From the NCBI GenBank assembly GCA_026397455.1, contig JAPLUX010000018.1, forward strand, positions 1-9,555: a DNA stretch of 9,555 nucleotides, given 5' to 3'. Under the pieces are notes generated by a model that was given only the letters and a program-made list of their open reading frames with translations, was not told the DNA's origin and made no database searches. Below, one piece after another: positions 1-5,162 of the stretch. The translations under genes were made by a program, and so were the position numbers. Within the stretch, counting starts at the first letter, position 1; each line of letters begins with the position of its first letter. Source of the DNA: Candidatus Aenigmatarchaeota archaeon (GTDB lineage Archaea; Aenigmatarchaeota; Aenigmatarchaeia; CG10238-14).

Positions 1-306
1 AGATTCACAAGGACCGATCCTTTCTATCGTCTCAATAGCCGCAGCTATCAACGCAGTTTCAGAACCGTCTAAACTGGAAGGAATAAGAATCTTACCATGT
101 GTCTTTCCTTTTTCATCTTTTAGAATTACATCTATTCTTCCAATTCTACCTGTACGTTGTAATTCTCTCAAATCCAGATCCTGACCGAGCAGTCCTTCAG
201 TCTGACCAAATATTGCCCCAATCACATCTGGTTTTTCTACTACACCATTCGCGGTAAATTCCGCTTCGATTAAGTATTTTATAGTTGATTGTGCTAATTT
301 TCCCAT
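1..306 (-). CDS. dnaG: Archaeal DnaG-type primase, N-terminal part (runs off the left edge)
   Basis: I translated 102 codons by hand from an ATG at 306-304; the frame is open to base 1. The product begins [17 protein letters not shown] and continues with [31 protein letters not shown] and then [17 protein letters not shown]. These are the hallmark N-terminal segments of archaeal DnaG, a Toprim-fold protein known as an exosome-associated RNA-binding factor and possible primase. Its own Toprim domain would lie beyond the edge. The start is well supported: on the minus strand AAAGGAGG is followed by 9 nt and then ATG, a good match to the archaeal 16S anti-Shine-Dalgarno. This ribosome site lies inside the 3' end of the upstream Toprim gene, whose last 110 nt overlap dnaG in another frame, so the two are probably co-transcribed and translationally coupled. 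Family assignment is very confident. Confidence 0.95.
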   Translation of the reverse strand, partial: MGKLAQSTIKYLIEAEFTANGVVEKPDVIGAIFGQTEGLLGQDLDLRELQRTGRIGRIDVILKDEKGKTHGKILIPSSLDGSETALIAAAIETIERIGPCES

Positions 307-661
307 GATAAACATCCTCCTTTAGTTTTGATAATTTATTCAATTCTTCGATTTGTGTTATCCCGAAAGAATTCTTGAAAGTTTGCCTCAACCTCGAGTT
401 GAAGTCAAATTTATTTTTTCTCAAAAATTCACAAATGATTTTATTATTTTTTTCTCCCTCTTCGTCGAAATCTGTTAGAACAACGTATCTTTGATTTTTT
501 TCTAGTGATTCAATGAGCGTTTCAATTGGCTTTCCAGAAATCTCTATGATATTTTTTAAACCAAGAGAATTCAAAGCTTGTTTGTCTCTTTTTCCTTCTA
601 CGATTATCGTTACGTCTTTAAAAATGTCTAACAATTTCTCCGGATTACAAGGGATAAACAT
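197..661 (-). CDS. Small stand-alone Toprim-domain protein (UPF0292-like)
   Basis: The 154-residue product has a minimal Toprim fold. The catalytic glutamate motif VEGKRD is at residues 21-26 (E22), and the DxD motif LTDFDEEG is at 62-69 (D64, D66). Small archaeal Toprim proteins of this kind resemble RNase M5 and the UPF0292 family and are often found beside dnaG; their exact substrate is uncertain. The family-like ending around [13 protein letters not shown] (residues 120-132) suggests the reading frame is real up to its overlap with dnaG. The last 36 codons lie over the start of dnaG in another frame. The start ATG at 661-659 has no clear Shine-Dalgarno, but AT-rich TATA-like sequence lies about 20-40 nt upstream on the minus strand. 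The gene is 46 nt downstream of the CBS gene and points the same way, so a CBS-Toprim-dnaG operon is likely. Confidence 0.85.
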   Translation of the reverse strand: MFIPCNPEKLLDIFKDVTIIVEGKRDKQALNSLGLKNIIEISGKPIETLIESLEKNQRYVVLTDFDEEGEKNNKIICEFLRKNKFDFNSRLRQTFKNSFGITQIEELNKLSKLKEDVYHGKISTINYKILNRSGIYREWCSRKTRCDWGNIWSD

Positions 662-707
662 GAAAACCGATAATTATTATTAAAACCATAACTTATTTAA
701 AACAATA

Positions 708-1244
708 CTATTCTCTACAATTCTCACAAACCCATTCGTCGTCGACAAGTCTTAGGTCGTCTGAGTATTCCCCACAAGATTCACACAAACCAGATGTTGA
801 AGTTTCTTCGAGTGAAGGTTCTTCTGCTCTCATCTTTAGTCTGAAATTGAGTATGTCTAGCATGTCAGGAGATGCCCTTGCTATGTCTGTGTCAGTGACG
901 ATACCGACTATCTTGCCGTTATCAACTACTGGTATTCTTTTTATTCTGTGTTTTTTCATCTTTTCAACTGCCAACGTTATATCTTCGTTTGGTTCTGAAA
1001 AGGCGATTGGGGATGACATTATTTCCTCGACTTTAAGTTTTTTCGGGTCTTTCCCCAGTGCAACGATTTTTTTGTTTATATCTGTCTCTGTGATAATACC
1101 TATCGGGTTTTTGTCCTTTACTACGATTATCGAGCCGACTCTGCGATCGACCATTATTTTTGCTGCTTCCTGTACAGTTTTATCGTAATCTACTTGGACG
1201 ACTGATTTTGTCATTATGTTCTTGACTAAAATTCCTGTTGCCAT
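708..1244 (-). CDS. Two-CBS-domain protein with C-terminal zinc ribbon
   Basis: From ATG at 1244-1242 the product has 178 residues. CBS domain 1 (about residues 5-62) contains VKNIMTKSVVQVDYDKTVQEA and GIITETDINKKI. CBS domain 2 (about 70-128) contains VEEIMSSPIAF and GIVTDTDIARASP. Paired CBS domains form a Bateman module that binds adenine nucleotides or related ligands. The last 26 residues carry CESC and CENC, a four-cysteine zinc ribbon. CBS plus zinc ribbon proteins are common in archaea, where the ribbon may bind nucleic acid or protein; a precise role cannot be assigned. A TTG at 1253-1251 would add three residues (MII). I prefer the ATG because TTATAAAT (minus strand, near 1275) lies about 31 nt upstream, which fits a leaderless or nearly leaderless mRNA. 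It is divergent from the metallophosphoesterase gene. Confidence 0.9.
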   Translation of the reverse strand: MATGILVKNIMTKSVVQVDYDKTVQEAAKIMVDRRVGSIIVVKDKNPIGIITETDINKKIVALGKDPKKLKVEEIMSSPIAFSEPNEDITLAVEKMKKHRIKRIPVVDNGKIVGIVTDTDIARASPDMLDILNFRLKMRAEEPSLEETSTSGLCESCGEYSDDLRLVDDEWVCENCRE

Positions 1245-1267
1245 AATAATCAATACTCTTTTATGTT

Positions 1268-1312
1268 GCTGAATTTATAATAATTGCTTAACAATAAAAA
1301 GATATATTAAAA
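1268..1312. promoter_or_regulatory. Divergent promoter region with two box A elements
   Basis: The intergenic region holds a TATA-like box for each direction. On the minus strand TTATAAAT is centred near 1275, about 31 nt from the CBS gene ATG. On the plus strand GATATATTAA (1301-1310) lies about 34-37 nt from the ATG pair of the metallophosphoesterase gene. The spacing matches archaeal TBP/TFB promoters with no or very short leaders. This is inferred from sequence only; no start sites are known. Confidence 0.5.
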
Positions 1313-1341
1313 AATGGAAAATGTTTAAATTCGGTGTTATG

Positions 1342-2025
1342 ATGAATATCATTGTAATTTCAGATATTCACGGTGATATTGAGAATTTGTTTAATTATTT
1401 TGATAAGATAAAGGAATTGAACGTTGATGTGATTGTCTGTCCTGGAGATTTTACCGACGCTAATATGCCTAAGAGTTTTACACAAGAAGATGTAGCAAAA
1501 TTGATCATTAAAGAATTGAATTTATTGAAAAAACCTGTTTTGGCTGTTCCTGGAAACGTGGACACAAAAAATATGATCAAACTTTTTGAGGATGAAGGAA
1601 TATCCATCCATGGAAAAGGAAAAATTATCGGTGATTTTGGTTTCTATGGTTATGGCGGCGCGTACACGCCGTTTGAAACAAACATAGAACCAACAGATGA
1701 AGAATTAAAATTCGGTTTAAAGAATGCTTTTAATGAAGTAAAAAACGCTAAATATAAAATTCAAGTCACACACACACCACCAGCTGGGACAAGAGTTGAT
1801 ATGATTCAATCTGGTTTACACGTTGGTTCAAATATTGTTAGAGAAGCCATAGAATCATACGGACCACTTGTTGCAATATCTGCACATATACATGAGGCGA
1901 GGGGAACGGACAATATTAAAAATACGTTGATTATGAATTCTGGTAGGTTTCCTGAGGGGTATTTTGGTTTTATTAAAATAGAAAATGGTTCAGTAAACGG
2001 AAAAGTTCTTAATTTGATAGAGTAA
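1342..2025 (+). CDS. Calcineurin-like metallophosphoesterase
   Basis: The 227-residue product (from ATG 1342) has the full set of metallophosphoesterase motifs: ISDIHGD (D8, H10), PGDFTD (G35, D36), PGNVD (N72), VTHTPP (H144) and AHIHEARG (H182, H184). It resembles small archaeal members with the HTPPxGTxxD, GLHVGS and HIHEARG pattern. The expected activity is two-metal-dependent hydrolysis of a phosphoester; the substrate is not predictable. The His of GNH is Val, and the first Gly of GHIH is Ala; similar changes occur in YfcE-like subfamilies, so activity is still likely. ATG codons lie at 1321, 1339 and 1342. The last two fit family length (MNIIVISDIHGD start) and the upstream box A at 1301-1310. 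This protein keeps all the motifs that the nearby DP1 homologue has lost. Confidence 0.9.
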   Translation: MNIIVISDIHGDIENLFNYFDKIKELNVDVIVCPGDFTDANMPKSFTQEDVAKLIIKELNLLKKPVLAVPGNVDTKNMIKLFEDEGISIHGKGKIIGDFGFYGYGGAYTPFETNIEPTDEELKFGLKNAFNEVKNAKYKIQVTHTPPAGTRVDMIQSGLHVGSNIVREAIESYGPLVAISAHIHEARGTDNIKNTLIMNSGRFPEGYFGFIKIENGSVNGKVLNLIE

Positions 2026-2080
2026 CCAACCCGTTCATTTCTCATAGAAAAATAAGGTAAAAGAAAAAATCTCAATATTA

Positions 2081-2097
2081 ATATAACACTGTTATAT
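2081..2097. repeat. Perfect 17-nt palindrome in the orc1 upstream region
   Basis: ATATAACA and TGTTATAT are exact reverse complements separated by one C. The palindrome lies in a very AT-rich stretch (about 2060-2112) upstream of the ORB-like motifs and the orc1/cdc6 gene. It could be a protein-binding site or part of an AT-rich unwinding element. Function is inferred only from position. Confidence 0.5.
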
Positions 2098-2119
2098 CTT
2101 TATAATTAAATGTGGTTAT

Positions 2120-2145
2120 TTTCATCGGAAATCATGGGGTGGGGG
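2120..2145 (+). promoter_or_regulatory. ORB-like element with G-string upstream of orc1/cdc6
   Basis: The stretch reads TTTCATCGGAAATCATGGGG, then TGGGGG. It resembles the archaeal origin recognition box as I recall it: a TTCCA...TGGAAAC dyad followed by a run of G. A close relative occurs downstream of polB (7948-7969), with 16 of 21 positions shared, so it is a repeated motif in this genome. It immediately precedes the likely orc1 box A (ATTATATAC, 2146-2154), so Orc1 binding here could mark an origin, repress its own gene, or both. Confidence 0.45.
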
Positions 2146-2155
2146 ATTATATACT

Positions 2156-2169
2156 TTCCAAGAGAAAAG
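2156..2169 (+). promoter_or_regulatory. Second, partial ORB-like motif upstream of orc1/cdc6
   Basis: TTCCAAGAGAAAAG matches the first 14 positions of the ORB-like motif downstream of polB (TTCCATGAGAAATG at 7948) at 12 positions, in the same orientation. The G-string is reduced to GG. It lies between the probable box A and the orc1 start codon. Confidence 0.35.
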
Positions 2170-2200
2170 GCTTTATTTCAATAGGAACAAAAATTAGTTT

Positions 2201-3409
2201 ATGGTACGTTCTATCCAAACAATTTTCCAAGAATTCATAGAAAAGAAAACGTTGATTTTTAAGGACAGGAACGCATTAACATCCGATTTTACACCGGACA
2301 ACATTCCTCACAGGGATAAAGAAATAAACACAATGGCTTCGATATTGGCACCATCTTTGAAGGGAGGAAAGCCATCTAACATTTTCATTTATGGTATGAC
2401 TGGGACAGGGAAAACACTCGTGACAAAGTATGTTTGTAGTGAACTAGAAAGAATGTCCAACCAAGGAACAAACCAAGTCAAAATTATCTACATCAATTGT
2501 AAGATGAAAAAAACGGCAGACACGGAATACAGGTTATTAGCCGAACTATCAAGGATATTGGGCCAAGAAGTTCCCATAACCGGTTTACCGACAGAACAAG
2601 TTTATAAAATATTTTTTAACGTTCTGGATTCAACCAACTGGGTTGTTATAATTATTTTAGACGAAATAGACTCTTTAGTCGTTAAAATGGGGGACGATTT
2701 CCTCTATAATTTCACTAGGATTAACGGGGAACTCAAAAAAGCAAAAGTCTCTATCATAGGCATAACAAACGACCTTCACTTCATCGACATATTAGACCCC
2801 CGTGTAAAGAGCTCTTTGAGTGAAGAGGAGCTCCTTTTCCCACCGTACAACGCCATCGAGTTGCAAGATATACTGAAACAAAGGGTATTATTGGGACTTA
2901 ACCCAAACATAATATCCGAGGAAGTCATACCTAAATGTGCCGCTTTAGCTGCTCAAGAGCACGGCGATGCTAGGCGCGCGCTAGACCTTCTAAGGGTTGC
3001 TGGTGAAATCTCGGAGAGACAGAATGAGTTAAAAATAACCGAGAAACACGTTGATTTTGCCCTTGAGAAAATAGACTATGATAGGATAATGGAATCGGTC
3101 AAATCCTTACCAAAACAGACGAAATCACTCCTTTGGTCTGTTATAGGACTTGAAGAAAAGGGGGAGAAAGACATACAGACCGGTGACATATACAACACCT
3201 ATGAAGAAACTTGTAAGCAATGCGCTTTACATCCTTTAACACAGAGAAGAGTTTCTGACCTTATCTCAGAATTAGACATGATGGGAATAATAAACGCCAG
3301 GGTAATTTCTCTAGGAAGATACGGAAGAACGCGTGAAATAAACATGAACACCTCGCCGAAAATAAAAGATAAAATGAAAGAAATCCTAAAATCAGGATTG
3401 ATGATTTAA
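2201..3409 (+). CDS. cdc6: Orc1/Cdc6-type replication initiator (AAA+ ATPase with winged helix)
   Basis: The 402-residue product has the complete archaeal Orc1/Cdc6 plan: Walker A GMTGTGKT (65-72), Walker B IILDEID (151-157), sensor 1 ITND (188-191), an arginine finger region near R201, and sensor 2 GDARRALD (255-262). A winged-helix domain follows (about 300-395), with RRVSDLISELDMMGII and the basic wing GRYGRTRE. It binds origin recognition boxes and loads the MCM helicase. The length is normal. ATG 2201 gives the standard N-terminus (IFQEF...KDRNALTSDFTPDNIPHRDKEI). Upstream lie an AT-rich region and ORB-like motifs, the usual neighbourhood of an archaeal origin. The DP1 homologue starts 19 nt after the stop; the orc1-DP1 order is conserved in many euryarchaea, where the large subunit DP2 often follows, but not here. 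Confidence 0.97.
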   Translation: MVRSIQTIFQEFIEKKTLIFKDRNALTSDFTPDNIPHRDKEINTMASILAPSLKGGKPSNIFIYGMTGTGKTLVTKYVCSELERMSNQGTNQVKIIYINCKMKKTADTEYRLLAELSRILGQEVPITGLPTEQVYKIFFNVLDSTNWVVIIILDEIDSLVVKMGDDFLYNFTRINGELKKAKVSIIGITNDLHFIDILDPRVKSSLSEEELLFPPYNAIELQDILKQRVLLGLNPNIISEEVIPKCAALAAQEHGDARRALDLLRVAGEISERQNELKITEKHVDFALEKIDYDRIMESVKSLPKQTKSLLWSVIGLEEKGEKDIQTGDIYNTYEETCKQCALHPLTQRRVSDLISELDMMGIINARVISLGRYGRTREINMNTSPKIKDKMKEILKSGLMI

Positions 3410-3428
3410 TTTGGGGGTAATTCATCCG

Positions 3429-4517
3429 ATGAATGAAGAAGAAGTTGTTAGGCTATTCCTTCAGAATGGTTTTCAAGTGTCTAAAAATGCCCTGCCGTTG
3501 GTGTTAGAAGATCCAGAACACATACTATCTGAATTAAAAAAAATGAAACCAAGGCCTTTCATAATATCCGAACAACACATAAAAAACATCCAGAAACCAG
3601 TCAAAATAAAACCATTAGAAATAAAAACCATTAAAGAGTATAGACAAGAAAAGAAGCCTGTTTGTGTTAAAGATTACGTCGATCATTTCATCTCAAGGTA
3701 CGAAGAACTGAAAAAGATTATAGAACCAAAAATGGGGACTGAAAAACTCATTTCTATCAACAAAATAGCGGTTCAATCGATGATGTTTTCCGCAATAGGT
3801 ATTGTAAGGGAAAAAAACAGGAACAACATACTCATCGAAGACACAACGGGCGAAATGTACGTATTCTTTGATGATAGTTTAAAGGAAAAGTTTGAAGAAA
3901 TAGGTTTTGATGATGTTATAGGTGTGGTAGTCAAGAAAAGTAAAGACAAATATTACGCGAAGAATGTTATCTTTCCTGATATTCCTTCTAGCAGAGAGGT
4001 AAATAAGACTGAAAACGATATGGTTTTAGCAGTCGTTTCAAGCCCATCCAAACTCGACGTAGCAAAATACAACGATTTAATATCAACACTCACATCGACA
4101 AAAAACCTATCTTCCATCGTTTTTTTTGACGATACAACTAACGAGAATATAACCAATGATTTCTCTAAATTTAGGCCGATAACACCAGAAACAAACCCAT
4201 CACTCTTCCAAATCGAAAACATCAAAATCTTGATTTTACCAAAAAATTTCTTTGAAACTCTCACTTTTGATTTTAAAACATCCGACCCTATCACACCGAT
4301 ACTGAAGAAACGACATTTATTCCTCCGATTCATTCCTAACACTCACAACAACCATGATGAATTTGTTTTAACTGAAATTCCTGATTTAATAATCTCAAAC
4401 TTTGGCGAAACTATTAACAAAAACTACAAAGGAACGACAATAGTCTCTAACTCTAACCCAAATAAAACCTTTCTTATCAACTTAAAAACCAGAGAAGTAA
4501 TTGAGAAGACTTTCTGA
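3429..4517 (+). CDS. PolD small subunit (DP1) homologue with a degenerate phosphodiesterase domain
   Basis: From ATG 3429 the product has 362 residues. An in-frame TTG at 3411 would add six, but GGGGGTAAT (3413-3421) is a Shine-Dalgarno-like site 11 nt before the ATG. An N-terminal helical domain (MNEEEVVRLFLQNGF) is followed by an OB fold (about 115-187, INKIAVQSMMFSAIGIVREK...LIEDTTGEMYVFF). From about residue 198 the chain follows the DP1 phosphodiesterase: LKKRHL (292-297), TEIPDL (315-320), YKGTTIVSNS and INLKTREV match family landmarks. The metal ligands are lost: the (S)DxH site reads VVSSPS, GDxxD reads FFDDTT, no GNHD is recognisable, the next His site reads ILPKNF, and GHxH reads SNFGET. 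DP1 normally supplies PolD's 3'-5' proofreading, so this one should be structural only. It is short for the family (usually above 450). Position and landmarks make DP1 ancestry confident. Confidence 0.88.
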   Translation: MNEEEVVRLFLQNGFQVSKNALPLVLEDPEHILSELKKMKPRPFIISEQHIKNIQKPVKIKPLEIKTIKEYRQEKKPVCVKDYVDHFISRYEELKKIIEPKMGTEKLISINKIAVQSMMFSAIGIVREKNRNNILIEDTTGEMYVFFDDSLKEKFEEIGFDDVIGVVVKKSKDKYYAKNVIFPDIPSSREVNKTENDMVLAVVSSPSKLDVAKYNDLISTLTSTKNLSSIVFFDDTTNENITNDFSKFRPITPETNPSLFQIENIKILILPKNFFETLTFDFKTSDPITPILKKRHLFLRFIPNTHNNHDEFVLTEIPDLIISNFGETINKNYKGTTIVSNSNPNKTFLINLKTREVIEKTF

Positions 4518-4540
4518 AAAAATATTTTACAAACTCTCAC

Positions 4541-4550
4541 TTTTTTTTCT
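4541..4550 (+). terminator. T-rich terminator after the orc1-DP1 operon
   Basis: A run of eight T (4541-4548) followed by CT lies 24 nt after the DP1 stop codon. Archaeal RNA polymerase terminates at such T-runs without needing a hairpin. The next gene downstream is convergent, so a stop here would make sense. Confidence 0.4.
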
Positions 4551-4590
4551 AAAATCCCTCTGATAGAATATGGACTGAACGAAGTGAAGG

Positions 4591-4600
4591 TTTGAAGTGC
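4591..4600. repeat. Left arm of a 10-bp inverted repeat flanking the 4612-4998 gene
   Basis: TTTGAAGTGC here is the exact reverse complement of GCACTTCAAA at 5042-5051. The two copies bracket a single minus-strand gene and its promoter. No longer match is visible beyond the 10 bp. Confidence 0.4.
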
Positions 4601-4611
4601 GAGTCGGGTTT

Positions 4612-4998
4612 TTATTTCTTAAAATCCTCAATTTTGAAGTTTGGAAATATTTTTTCCAGATTTTGTTTGTAGGCAGCTCGGGCTGCGGATAAACCATAAG
4701 TGAGATCTACATGAGGAATTACCACTTCAACTTTTTTTTCTGTTTGGTATATGTTCAGTACATTGACCCATCCTACTTGTCCGTTATAATGATTTTCAAA
4801 AAATGAAACGCAATTATCTTCAACTTCAATCTTAACCCACTTAGAAACCAAAACATCAGGACCTTTAATAGGAAGCAATGTATCTAGATTACCAAAAAGA
4901 CGACCAATCAATTCATATGTAGGACTATCGGTTTTTTTCGGATCGAATTTTAATGTTACTTCTCTCCCTTCTAATACATATGTTTGAGTTAGAGCCAT
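4612..4998 (-). CDS. Hypothetical protein, 128 residues, family not recognised
   Basis: The product is soluble-looking, with no membrane segment or signal peptide. It alternates strand-like stretches (TYVLEGREVTLKFD, VSKWVKIEVED, EKKVEVVIPHVDL) with a C-terminal helical part (LSAARAAYKQNLEKIF). I do not recognise a family or catalytic motif. It lies alone on the minus strand between DP1 and polB, convergent with DP1 and divergent from polB. A box A (TTTAAA on the minus strand, near 5027) sits 29 nt upstream of the ATG, consistent with a leaderless transcript, which supports it as a real gene. The 10-bp inverted repeat around it raises the possibility of insertion between the two replication genes. 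Confidence 0.7.
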   Translation of the reverse strand: MALTQTYVLEGREVTLKFDPKKTDSPTYELIGRLFGNLDTLLPIKGPDVLVSKWVKIEVEDNCVSFFENHYNGQVGWVNVLNIYQTEKKVEVVIPHVDLTYGLSAARAAYKQNLEKIFPNFKIEDFKK

Positions 4999-5021
4999 AC
5001 TTAATAAGTAAAGATATTAAC

Positions 5022-5034
5022 AGATTTAAACCTT
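5022..5034 (-). promoter_or_regulatory. Box A promoter of the 4612-4998 gene
   Basis: On the minus strand this reads GGTTTAAATCTG, a typical archaeal box A (TTTAAAT). Its centre is about 29 nt upstream of the start ATG at 4998, so transcription should begin at or next to the start codon. Confidence 0.5.
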
Positions 5035-5041
5035 ATTGCGA

Positions 5042-5051
5042 GCACTTCAAA
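5042..5051. repeat. Right arm of the inverted repeat flanking the 4612-4998 gene
   Basis: GCACTTCAAA is the exact reverse complement of TTTGAAGTGC at 4591-4600. It lies just upstream of the gene's box A. Confidence 0.4.
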
Positions 5052-5109
5052 TAGACACAATAACATTTCTCATTAAAACAACTTAACAAAACCCTCACTT
5101 TCAAAAAAA

Positions 5110-5116
5110 TTATATA
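5110..5116 (+). promoter_or_regulatory. Box A promoter of polB
   Basis: TTATATA preceded by an A-run (BRE-like) fits an archaeal promoter. Start of transcription is expected near 5135-5140, giving a leader of about 25 nt to the ATG at 5163. No clear Shine-Dalgarno is visible in that leader. Confidence 0.45.
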
Positions 5117-5162
5117 GTCCAAACAATAAGTGAATAAAAAAGCAAACTCACAATTCTATTTC

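Noticed and set aside
847..1188. Plus-strand frame of 113 codons opposite the CBS gene, looking membrane-like
   Set aside because: Its hydrophobic composition is the complement of the CBS domain codons; the CBS protein explains the region fully.
3953..4342. Minus-strand frame of 129 codons inside the DP1 homologue
   Set aside because: It is antisense to a sequence with clear DP1 landmarks and has no independent support.
4500..4517. Premature truncation or frameshift as the reason DP1 lacks metal motifs
   Set aside because: The frame continues through the family's C-terminal landmarks (YKGTTIV, INLKTREVIEKTF), so the motifs were lost by substitution and internal shortening rather than by a broken frame.
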